The translations under genes were made by a program, and so were the position numbers. A model generated the notes under the pieces. That model had not been told where the DNA came from. It did not search any database and was given only the letters and a program-made list of their open reading frames with translations. 14,079 nt of DNA from an uncultured Lachnospiraceae bacterium. Its GTDB lineage: Bacteria; Bacillota; Clostridia; Lachnospirales; Lachnospiraceae. Each line of letters opens with the position of its first letter. The stretch's first letter is position 1. The stretch spans positions 1-14,079 of the forward strand of contig CACXEL010000079.1 of NCBI GenBank assembly GCA_902766655.1, written 5' to 3'. Below are positions 6,352 to 12,439 of the stretch, piece by piece.

Positions 6352-7527
6352 ATGAAAATGAAAAAGATGGCAGCCATCGCTGTCAGTGCTGTATGCACGT
6401 TATCTCTCCTGACAGGCTGCGGCGCCAGCTCAGGCAGCTCTTACGCCAAGTCGGACTATGCCCCGCAGGCGGCTTATGAGGAAGCCTACGCCGAGGAAGC
6501 ATATGGGGCTGCGGCCTACGATGATTACGAAGCCGACAATGAATATGAGATGGCGGAGTCGTCCTCGTCCGGAGAGGCCAAGACAGTGGACTTTGAGCCT
6601 GACCAGGAGGCAGCCTTCACCGAGGACAAGCTCGTCTACACCGCCTACATGACCATTCAGACCCTGTCATTTCAGGATTCCAGCAGTTACGTCCGGGGGA
6701 AGATCTCGGAGTTCGGCGGCATCGTCGAAGAAGAATCCACCTATGACAGCAACAGCCGCTGGTATTACTACGAGGAGAAGAGCCGGGGCACCCTGACTTC
6801 GGAAATCACGGTCAGGATCCCGTCGGCCAACTTCAAAGCCTTCCTCGCCTCTCTCGAGGGAGCCGGCGGCAAGATCGTGAACCAGTCCCAGAGCGTGCAG
6901 AATATCACCAAGCGCTACAATGACCAGTCCATCCTCATCGAGTCCCTGAAGACCCAGGAGGAGCGCCTGCTCGCCATGATGGACAAGGCGGAGACTGTGG
7001 AGGACATGATCTACATCGAGGAACGCCTCAGCGAGGTCCAGACCCAGCTCAACCAGGCCAAAAACGTCCTCTCCGGCATGGACACGGACGTCGCCTACTC
7101 CACCATCCACCTCACCCTTCAGGAGGTGGTGCGCTATGAGAGCACCCGCGTCGAGACCACCTTCGTCGACAGGCTCCTGAACACCATCGAGGATTCCTGG
7201 GACAGCTTCCTGGGCTTCCTGGAAGGCTTCCTCTTCTTCCTCATCTACCTCTTCCCGATGGCCTGCCTCGTGCTCATCATCCTCCTGATAGTCTTCCTGA
7301 TCAGGAAGGCCTACCTGAAGGCCCATCCCGAGAAGGCGCAGGCTGCCGCTGAGAGAAAGGCCGCGAAGAAGGCCGCCAGGGAAGCGGCAAAAGAAGCCAG
7401 GCTCATGAGAAAGAACGGCTCACCCAGGAATACGGGCGTCTACAACGATCCGGGCAGGAACTTCACTGCCGAAAACTTCGGGAAGGATGACAAGACCGGC
7501 CCGGAGGAGGAAAATGCAGACAAGTAA
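6352..7527 (+). CDS. DUF4349 lipoprotein with C-terminal membrane helix
   Basis: A 391-residue membrane protein of unknown function with the DUF4349 domain common in Firmicutes. A signal peptide ends in the lipobox LLTGC, so Cys23 should be lipidated outside the membrane. Residues about 30-75 are a low-complexity linker rich in Ala, Glu, Tyr and Asp. The DUF4349 domain (about 85-265) includes a Gln/Glu-rich helical stretch after NITKRYNDQS, likely coiled coil, and the VRIPSANF segment. A strongly hydrophobic helix (about 293-317) is followed by a Lys/Ala-rich tail that should face the cytoplasm. The protein would thus be anchored twice. The start has a perfect AAGGAGGT 6 nt upstream. It seems monocistronic: it ends at the hairpin at 7647-7678. 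No function is claimed. Confidence 0.88.
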   Translation: MKMKKMAAIAVSAVCTLSLLTGCGASSGSSYAKSDYAPQAAYEEAYAEEAYGAAAYDDYEADNEYEMAESSSSGEAKTVDFEPDQEAAFTEDKLVYTAYMTIQTLSFQDSSSYVRGKISEFGGIVEEESTYDSNSRWYYYEEKSRGTLTSEITVRIPSANFKAFLASLEGAGGKIVNQSQSVQNITKRYNDQSILIESLKTQEERLLAMMDKAETVEDMIYIEERLSEVQTQLNQAKNVLSGMDTDVAYSTIHLTLQEVVRYESTRVETTFVDRLLNTIEDSWDSFLGFLEGFLFFLIYLFPMACLVLIILLIVFLIRKAYLKAHPEKAQAAAERKAAKKAAREAAKEARLMRKNGSPRNTGVYNDPGRNFTAENFGKDDKTGPEEENADK

Positions 7528-7617
7528 GGACCGGATGATCAGGAAGGATACGGTCTTCCGGCATTCCCCCATATCTTCCGGGCCGGATAAAAATGAAAGC
7601 ATGTCAAGTAAAAATAG

Positions 7618-7646
7618 TTGACAAGCCTTCCGCACCGTAGTATATT
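7618..7646 (+). promoter_or_regulatory. Near-consensus promoter of the ylxM-ffh operon
   Basis: A perfect -35 TTGACA (7618-7623), 17-bp spacer and -10 TATATT (7641-7646). Initiation is expected at G7651-G7654, giving a leader of about 45 nt. The -35 is also one arm of an inverted repeat with TGTCAA at 7602-7607. The first transcribed bases lie inside the terminator hairpin that starts right after the -10. Confidence 0.8.
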
Positions 7647-7678
7647 AGTCGGTGGCCGCTTACGGCCACCGACTTTTT
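7647..7678 (+). terminator. Strong intrinsic terminator overlapping the ylxM transcription start
   Basis: A perfect 12-bp stem (7647-7658 with 7663-7674) with loop CTTA runs into TTTTT (7674-7678). It probably ends the DUF4349 transcript 120-150 nt after its stop codon. It begins one base after the -10 of the ylxM promoter, so transcripts from that promoter would contain only part of the 5' arm. Confidence 0.88.
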
Positions 7679-7695
7679 GCGCATTTTTGGAAGAT

Positions 7696-8010
7696 ATGGA
7701 AAAGATATACGAACAGACCCTTCTGTATGATTTTTACGGAGATCTCCTGACGGGTCACCAGAGGAGCATATTTGAGGAGGTTGTCTTCGAGGACTGCTCG
7801 CTCTCTGAGGTGGCCGAACGCCACGGCGTGAGCCGCCAGGGCGTTCACGATATAGTGAGACGGAGCGCCAGGAGCCTGGAAGGGTACGAGGAGAAGCTGG
7901 GACTTGTCAAAAAGTTCCTGTCGATCCGGGACAAGGTCAATGAAATCAGGGCCCTGACGGACGACGAGCAGATCCGGCTTCTCACACAGGAAATACTGGA
8001 GGAACTATAA
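7696..8010 (+). CDS. ylxM: YlxM-family helix-turn-helix protein of the SRP operon
   Basis: A small (104 residues) sigma-70 region 4-like DNA- or RNA-binding protein, known in Gram-positive bacteria as the gene next to ffh and linked to signal recognition particle activity. The N-terminal LLYDFYGDLLTGHQ and the helix-turn-helix LSEVAERHGVSRQGVHD are typical, followed by a charged helical region. ATG 7696 was chosen because homologues start at MEKIYE-like sequence. An upstream in-frame TTG at 7618 lies in the promoter and cannot be used from that transcript. The ribosome binding site is weak (GGAAG, 7689-7693). ffh starts one base after the stop codon, which fits coupled translation. Confidence 0.92.
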   Translation: MEKIYEQTLLYDFYGDLLTGHQRSIFEEVVFEDCSLSEVAERHGVSRQGVHDIVRRSARSLEGYEEKLGLVKKFLSIRDKVNEIRALTDDEQIRLLTQEILEEL

Positions 8011-8011
8011 T

Positions 8012-9370
8012 ATGGCATTTGACAGCCTTAGCGAAAAGCTGCAGGAAGTATTCAAAAAGCTGCGCTCCAAGGGAAGGCTGACCGAGGACGACGTCAAGGA
8101 AGCCATGAAGGAGGTCAAGATGGCCCTCCTCGAGGCGGACGTGAACTTCAAGGTCGTCCGGAGCTTCACCAAGACTGTTCAGGCGAAGGCGATCGGCCAG
8201 GACGTCATGAGCGGCCTGAACCCCGGACAGATGGTCATCAAGATCGTCCATGACGAGCTGGTGGAGCTCATGGGCTCCGAGCTCACCGAGATCCCGCTGA
8301 AGCCGGCGGGCTCCATGACGGTCATCATGATGGCAGGCCTTCAGGGCGCCGGCAAGACCACCACTGCCGCCAAGCTGGCAGGACAGTTCAAGTCCAAGGG
8401 CAGAAAGCCCCTGCTGGTCGCCGGTGACGTTTACAGACCGGCTGCCATCAAGCAGCTGGAGGTCAACGGCGAGAAGGTGGGCGTTCCCGTCTTCACCATG
8501 GGTGACAGAAAGAGCCCGGTCGACATAGCCAGAGCTGCTATCGCCCACGCGGGGGAGAACAAGTACGACCTCGTTCTGATCGACACGGCCGGCCGTCTCC
8601 AGATCGACGAGTCCATGATGAAGGAGCTTTCCGACATCAAGGAGGCGGTCACGGTGGACTTTACGGTCCTCGTCGTGGACGCCATGACCGGTCAGGAAGC
8701 GGTGAACGTGGCAAAAACCTTCACGGACAAGGTGGGCATCGACGGTGTCATCCTGACCAAGTGCGACGGCGACACCAGAGGCGGTGCGGCCCTCTCCATC
8801 AAGGCCGTCACCGGCAAGCCCCTGCTTTATGTCGGTATGGGGGAGAAGCTTTCTGACCTGGAGCTCTTCTATCCGGACCGCATGGCCAACCGGATCCTGG
8901 GCATGGGCGACGTCATGACCCTGATCGAGAAGGTCCAGGCCGGCATCGACGACGAGAAGGCCATGGCCATGCAGGACAAGCTCCGCAAGGCCTCCTTCGA
9001 CTTCAACGATTACCTGACCAGCCTTGAGCAGATGCGGAGCATGGGCGGTATCGAGAGCGTCCTCTCCATGCTTCCCGGCATGACCGGCAGGAAGACCGAC
9101 GAGGTCATGGGCATGGTGGATGAGAAGCAGATGAAGCGGACAGAAGCCATCGTCCTGTCCATGACACCCGCCGAGAGAAGCAACCCGGACCTTCTGAACC
9201 TGTCCAGGAAGCAGAGGATCGCCAAAGGCGCCGGGGTCAGCATCGGGGAAGTCAACCGCCTGGTCAAGCAGTTCGAGCAGGCGCGCAAGATGATGAAGAA
9301 CATGCCCGGCATGGGCAAGAAGGGACGCCGCGGGTTTGGCGGCCTCGGAGGACTCAAGGGCCTGTTCTGA
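8012..9370 (+). CDS. ffh: Signal recognition particle GTPase Ffh
   Basis: Ffh is the protein core of the bacterial signal recognition particle. It binds 4.5S/6S RNA and hydrophobic signal sequences on the ribosome and docks with the receptor FtsY. The 452 residues show the N domain (1 to about 90), the G domain with P-loop GLQGAGKTTT (from 109), DTAGR (from 191) and TKCD (249-252), and a methionine-rich M domain from about residue 300 ending in Gly-rich GGLGGLKGLF. SMGGIESVLSMLPG is in the M-domain finger-loop region. The start ATG has GGAGGA at 7998-8003 inside ylxM. Length is normal. ftsY is not in the window. rpsP follows after 107 bp. Confidence 0.98.
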   Translation: MAFDSLSEKLQEVFKKLRSKGRLTEDDVKEAMKEVKMALLEADVNFKVVRSFTKTVQAKAIGQDVMSGLNPGQMVIKIVHDELVELMGSELTEIPLKPAGSMTVIMMAGLQGAGKTTTAAKLAGQFKSKGRKPLLVAGDVYRPAAIKQLEVNGEKVGVPVFTMGDRKSPVDIARAAIAHAGENKYDLVLIDTAGRLQIDESMMKELSDIKEAVTVDFTVLVVDAMTGQEAVNVAKTFTDKVGIDGVILTKCDGDTRGGAALSIKAVTGKPLLYVGMGEKLSDLELFYPDRMANRILGMGDVMTLIEKVQAGIDDEKAMAMQDKLRKASFDFNDYLTSLEQMRSMGGIESVLSMLPGMTGRKTDEVMGMVDEKQMKRTEAIVLSMTPAERSNPDLLNLSRKQRIAKGAGVSIGEVNRLVKQFEQARKMMKNMPGMGKKGRRGFGGLGGLKGLF

Positions 9371-9418
9371 TCGGGCGGTCCTCATTTTCACAGGTTGTTT
9401 GAAGATCATCCGTCGCAT

Positions 9419-9447
9419 ATGACGAAGAACTCTTCTTACTATATATT
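9419..9447 (+). promoter_or_regulatory. Candidate promoter of rpsP
   Basis: ATGACG (9419-9424) and TATATT (9442-9447) are separated by 17 bp, in an AT-rich block between ffh and rpsP. The -35 matches the consensus at four of six bases. A separate promoter would allow the ribosomal protein to be made at a higher level than Ffh. No terminator is seen after ffh, so readthrough is likely as well. Confidence 0.45.
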
Positions 9448-9477
9448 ATTTATTTCATTTTTCAGGAGGAAAAAACA

Positions 9478-9720
9478 ATGGTCAAGATCAGATTAAGAAG
9501 AATGGGACAGAAGAAGGCACCTTTCTACAGGATCGTGGTTGCCGATTCCCGTTCTCCGCGTGACGGCAGATTCATCGAGGAGCTGGGTTATTATGATCCC
9601 ACCAAGGATCCCAGCGTCTACAAGCTCGATGAGGAAGCAGCCAAGAAGTGGCTTGCCAACGGCGCTCAGCCGACAGAAGAGGTCGCCAAGCTCCTCAAGA
9701 TCGCCGGGATCGCAAAATAA
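9478..9720 (+). CDS. rpsP: 30S ribosomal protein S16
   Basis: S16 binds 16S rRNA early in 30S assembly. The 80-residue protein begins [20 protein letters not shown] and contains [19 protein letters not shown], both highly conserved in the family. Length is normal for Firmicutes. The ATG is preceded by AGGAGG (9464-9469) at 8 nt, one of the strongest sites in the block. It heads the rpsP-khpA-rimM-trmD-rplS group known across bacteria. Confidence 0.98.
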   Translation: MVKIRLRRMGQKKAPFYRIVVADSRSPRDGRFIEELGYYDPTKDPSVYKLDEEAAKKWLANGAQPTEEVAKLLKIAGIAK

Positions 9721-9754
9721 TTGCATTTTTCCGGATCTTACTTAGGAGGATCAG

Positions 9755-9985
9755 ATGAGAGAGTTAGTAGAGGTAATTGCCAAAGCTCTGGTCGATCATC
9801 CCGATGAAGTCGTTGTCACTGAAAAGGAAGAGGAGGATGCCACTGTCATCGAGCTGCGCGTCGCAGCCTCGGACATGGGCAAAGTCATCGGCCGGCAGGG
9901 CAGGATCGCAAAGGCGATCCGCTCTGTCGTGAAGGCAGCATCGACCAAGACCGACAAGAAGGTCACTGTCGAGATCATGCAGTGA
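9755..9985 (+). CDS. khpA: KH-domain RNA-binding protein KhpA
   Basis: A 76-residue single KH-domain protein of the KhpA/YlqC family, an RNA chaperone that in Firmicutes pairs with KhpB and affects cell elongation and division. The GxxG loop is GRQG at residues 46-49 within MGKVIGRQGRIAKAI, and the following helix reaches the C terminus. Residues 19-33 are acidic. A strong AGGAGG lies 5-6 nt before the ATG. Its place between rpsP and rimM is conserved in Gram-positive bacteria. Confidence 0.94.
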   Translation: MRELVEVIAKALVDHPDEVVVTEKEEEDATVIELRVAASDMGKVIGRQGRIAKAIRSVVKAASTKTDKKVTVEIMQ

Positions 9986-9997
9986 CGGTAGAGAAAA

Positions 9998-10501
9998 ATG
10001 CTGGATAAAATTCAGGTAGGAGCGATCTCGTCTACTCACGGCCTCAAGGGGGAGGTATACGTATACCCGACCACGGATGATGTGGAGAGGTTCGAGGATC
10101 TTTCGCGTGTACTCATTTCCCGGGGCGGTGAATATATCTCCTTCGACGTCGAATACGTAAAATTCTTCAAAGGCAGGCCTATCCTGAAGCTGAAGGGCCT
10201 GGACCGTATCGAGGACGTGGAACGCCTCAAGGGCACGCCGCTCTGGGTGCCCAGAGAGGAGGCCGTTCCCCTCGAGGAGGGCGAATATTTTATCGGCGAC
10301 CTGATCGGCTGCATCGTCTATCTTGAGGACGGCAGCCGCCTGGGTGTACTGGATGACGTCATGCAGACAGGGGCCAACGACGTCTACGTCGTCAAAAAGG
10401 ACGTGGGCGGCGAGATCCTGATTCCGGTCACCTACGAGTGTGTTCTGGCTATCGAGCCTGAGCAGGAAAGAATCGTGGTCCACCTGCTGCCCGAGATCTG
10501 A
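9998..10501 (+). CDS. rimM: 16S rRNA processing protein RimM
   Basis: Assembly factor for the 30S head that binds S19 and helps final 16S rRNA maturation. The 167 residues show the N-terminal RimM domain (GAISSTHGLKGEVYV; ILKLKGLDRIEDVERLKG) and the C-terminal PRC-barrel (YFIGDLIGCIVYLEDG through ILIPVTYECV). The start ATG lies 12 bp after khpA with only a poor site (GGTAGAG), suggesting low translation or coupling to khpA. The stop codon lies in the loop of a hairpin (10487-10509). Confidence 0.96.
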   Translation: MLDKIQVGAISSTHGLKGEVYVYPTTDDVERFEDLSRVLISRGGEYISFDVEYVKFFKGRPILKLKGLDRIEDVERLKGTPLWVPREEAVPLEEGEYFIGDLIGCIVYLEDGSRLGVLDDVMQTGANDVYVVKKDVGGEILIPVTYECVLAIEPEQERIVVHLLPEI

Positions 10502-10509
10502 TCGGGCAG
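10487..10509 (+). other. Hairpin enclosing the rimM stop codon
   Basis: CTGCCCGA (10487-10494) pairs perfectly with TCGGGCAG (10502-10509). The 7-nt loop (10495-10501) carries the TGA stop. The trmD ribosome binding site begins 14 nt later. Terminating ribosomes would open the hairpin, so it may tune coupling between rimM and trmD. The role is inferred. Confidence 0.5.
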
Positions 10510-10533
10510 GGGGCGGCCGTACGGGAGGTTCAT

Positions 10534-11277
10534 TTGGATTTTCATGTACTGACCCTGTTTCCGGATATGGTCCGGCAGGGACTTGAAAACAGCATCATCG
10601 GACGGGCCATCGAGGAGGGGATCATTCATCTGAATGCCGTGCAGATCAGGGATTATACACTGTCAAAGCACGGCAAGACCGATGACTATCCGTATGGCGG
10701 AGGCGCCGGCATGGTGATGCAGGCCCAGCCCATTTACGACTGCTTTGTGGATGTGACGAAGGACCTGCCCTACAAGCCCAGAGTCATCTTCCTCACACCA
10801 CAGGGGAAGGTCTTTAACCAGCAGGCTGCCAGGGAACTGGCCATCGAACCCGGCCTGGTCTTCCTGTGCGGCCACTATGAAGGCATCGACGAGCGTGTCA
10901 TCGAGGAAATCGTCACCGACGAGTACTCCATCGGGGACTTTGTGGTCACCGGCGGCGAGATGCCGGCCATGCTCATGATCGACGCCATCTCCAGGATGAT
11001 CCCCGGCGTCCTCCACAACGAGGATTCGGCCGAGGACGATTCCTTCGGCGGCGGCCTTCTGGAGGGGCCCCAGTATTCCCGCCCGGAGGTCTGGAACGGC
11101 AGGCGCGTCCCGCCGATCCTTCTTTCCGGGGACCACGCCAAGGTCGACGCCTGGCGGAGGGAGCAGTCTCTGATCCGAACTGCCATAAGGCGGCCGGACC
11201 TGCTTGCGACTGCCCACATCAGCCCCAAGGAAAGAAAATTCATTGAAAAATATCTTGAAAATTCAGACAGTGTCTAG
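10534..11277 (+). CDS. trmD: tRNA (guanine-N1-)-methyltransferase TrmD
   Basis: Methylates G37 next to the anticodon using S-adenosylmethionine, preventing +1 frameshifting. This SPOUT enzyme has the trefoil-knot motifs GHYEGID (113-119) and GDFVVTGGE (134-142), then the DSFGGGLLEGPQYSRPEV linker and C-terminal domain. The 247 residues are normal. The start is TTG at 10534: the family begins with a MxFHVLTLFP-type sequence, and GGGAGG (10523-10528) sits 5 nt upstream. The rare start may lower output relative to S16 and L19. The rplS promoter lies within its last codons. Confidence 0.97.
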   Translation: MDFHVLTLFPDMVRQGLENSIIGRAIEEGIIHLNAVQIRDYTLSKHGKTDDYPYGGGAGMVMQAQPIYDCFVDVTKDLPYKPRVIFLTPQGKVFNQQAARELAIEPGLVFLCGHYEGIDERVIEEIVTDEYSIGDFVVTGGEMPAMLMIDAISRMIPGVLHNEDSAEDDSFGGGLLEGPQYSRPEVWNGRRVPPILLSGDHAKVDAWRREQSLIRTAIRRPDLLATAHISPKERKFIEKYLENSDSV

Positions 11278-11283
11278 TATACT
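11255..11283 (+). promoter_or_regulatory. Promoter of rplS within the end of trmD
   Basis: TTGAAA (11255-11260), a 17-bp spacer and TATACT (11278-11283) give a near-consensus promoter spanning the trmD stop. The spacer holds the perfect palindrome AGACAGTGTCT (11265-11275). Initiation is expected near 11290, directly before the leader hairpin. Confidence 0.75.
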
Positions 11284-11289
11284 GTATGA

Positions 11290-11391
11290 GTTGCCACGCC
11301 CGGAGGCGTTGGCAGGATAAATCATAAGATGGTCCTCTGATACTGTCACGGTATTTAAGAACATCCAATAATATAAAGGAGAACCGATAAG
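11290..11391 (+). promoter_or_regulatory. Structured rplS leader, probable L19 autoregulatory element
   Basis: The predicted 5' end is followed at once by a stem of TGCC+ACGCC (11292-11300) with GGCGT+GGCA (11305-11314), one bulged T and a CGGA loop. A second interrupted stem pairs GATG (11328-11331) with CATC (11362-11365), closed inside by ATAC/GTAT (11340-11343 with 11351-11354). Ribosomal protein leaders, including an L19 leader in Firmicutes, are known to mediate feedback control. Position and structure fit, but I cannot confirm a match to that family's consensus. AAAGGAG (11375-11381) is the ribosome binding site. Confidence 0.55.
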
Positions 11392-11739
11392 ATGAGTGAC
11401 ATTATTAAGCAGATCGAGAGCGAGCAGCTCAAGAACGAAATTGCTGATTTCCGCGTAGGCGATACCGTTCGCGTGCACGGCAAGATCAAGGAAGGCAACC
11501 GCGAGAGAATCCAGATCTTCGAGGGCGTCGTCATCAAGAGACAGGGCGGCAGCACCCGTGAGACCTTCACAGTCCGCAAGAACTCCAACGGCGTCGGCGT
11601 CGAGAAGACATGGCCGCTTCACAGCCCCAACGTTGACAAGATCGAAGTTGTCCGTCATGGTAAAGTCAGACGCGCCAAGCTTTTCTATCTCAGAGAGCGC
11701 ACTGGCAAGAGGGCCAAGGTCAAGGAAGTTATTCGCTGA
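11392..11739 (+). CDS. rplS: 50S ribosomal protein L19
   Basis: L19 lies at the 30S-50S interface of the ribosome. The 115 residues include the conserved [20 protein letters not shown] and [11 protein letters not shown] segments, and a C-terminal [20 protein letters not shown]. Length is normal. It has its own promoter and leader, and a strong hairpin follows two bases after the stop, so it can be expressed apart from rimM and trmD as well as with them. Confidence 0.98.
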   Translation: MSDIIKQIESEQLKNEIADFRVGDTVRVHGKIKEGNRERIQIFEGVVIKRQGGSTRETFTVRKNSNGVGVEKTWPLHSPNVDKIEVVRHGKVRRAKLFYLRERTGKRAKVKEVIR

Positions 11740-11740
11740 A

Positions 11741-11782
11741 AGTAACTGCGCAGCCGGGTGGATTTTTCACCCGGCTGTTACT
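11741..11782 (+). terminator. Strong hairpin after rplS, probable partial terminator
   Basis: A perfect 10-bp stem CAGCCGGGTG (11751-11760) with CACCCGGCTG (11768-11777) and a 7-nt loop holding TTTTT. AGTAA (11741-11745) can extend it with TTACT (11778-11782) across a 5-nt bulge. The sequence after it is T-rich but not a clean T-run, so it may only reduce readthrough into lepB. Confidence 0.55.
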
Positions 11783-11818
11783 GTATCCTGACGCACATTG
11801 TTCTCATTTTCGGAGACT

Positions 11819-11835
11819 GCCCGGGCCTTCCGGGC
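11819..11835 (+). other. Hairpin just before the lepB ribosome binding site
   Basis: GCCCGG (11819-11824) pairs with CCGGGC (11830-11835) around loop GCCTT. It ends 7 nt before AGGTGA (11843-11848). There is no T-run. It might limit ribosome access to lepB; only the pairing is seen. Confidence 0.35.
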
Positions 11836-11853
11836 GACATTCAGGTGAATCCC

Positions 11854-12432
11854 ATGAAATCAAAAGCTGTGAACACCAAAGCCCGCAGGACGAACTGGTA
11901 CGGCCGCAAGTCCGGGGTCATCACGACCTGGATCGTCGAGATCTTTATAACCCTGGTCCTGTCAGCCGTTTTTGCCTTCGCCTTCTGCAGCGGCGTGACC
12001 ATCCAGGAGAACTCCATGGACCCCACTGTGGTCGCCGGGGAGACGGTCCTCATCAACAGGATCGCCTACACCGTTTCCGGCGTAAAGCGGGGCGACCTGA
12101 TCGCCTACAGGACCAACGACAAGACGGACGCATCCGTTCATGTGAAGCGGGTCATCGGCCTTCCCGGCGAGAAGATCCAGATCCGCGACGGCCTCATCCT
12201 GATCAACGGGAAGACCTATTTTGAGGACACAGATCTTCCCGGCATCAACAATCCGGGTCTGGCCGAGGAGGGCGTGACCGTAAAGGACGGCGAGTATTTT
12301 GTCCTGGGCGACAACCGCAACGTCAGCGAGGACAGCCGCTTCGCGGACGTCGGCAATATCCAGAAGGGCTACATCATCGGCAAGGTCTGGCTGATCTCAT
12401 CGCCCCTGTCGGAATTCGGTTTTGTAAAGTGA
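11854..12432 (+). CDS. lepB: Type I signal peptidase
   Basis: A membrane serine protease that removes signal peptides from secreted proteins on the outer face of the membrane. The 192-residue product has a short basic cytoplasmic N terminus and one membrane helix (about 23-45). The Ser/Lys catalytic dyad is Ser54 in NSMDPTV and Lys98 in VKRVIGLPGE. Box E is GDNRNVSEDSR (152-162). Length and single helix match the Gram-positive SipS type rather than E. coli LepB. ATG 11854 was chosen for AGGTGA at 11843-11848; an in-frame GTG at 11758 lies in a hairpin. rbgA starts 8 bp downstream. Its place after ffh links targeting and processing of exported proteins. Confidence 0.95.
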   Translation: MKSKAVNTKARRTNWYGRKSGVITTWIVEIFITLVLSAVFAFAFCSGVTIQENSMDPTVVAGETVLINRIAYTVSGVKRGDLIAYRTNDKTDASVHVKRVIGLPGEKIQIRDGLILINGKTYFEDTDLPGINNPGLAEEGVTVKDGEYFVLGDNRNVSEDSRFADVGNIQKGYIIGKVWLISSPLSEFGFVK

Positions 12433-12439
12433 GGGAAAT

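Noticed and set aside
7618..7695. Extending ylxM upstream to TTG at 7618
   Set aside because: The TTG is part of the -35 hexamer, and homologues begin at the residue encoded at 7696.
7982..9418. A long minus-strand open frame opposite ffh
   Set aside because: The composition is typical of an antisense shadow, and the plus strand encodes a complete Ffh.
11758..11853. Extending lepB upstream to the GTG at 11758
   Set aside because: That codon lies inside the post-rplS hairpin. The ATG at 11854 has a good ribosome binding site and gives the expected length.
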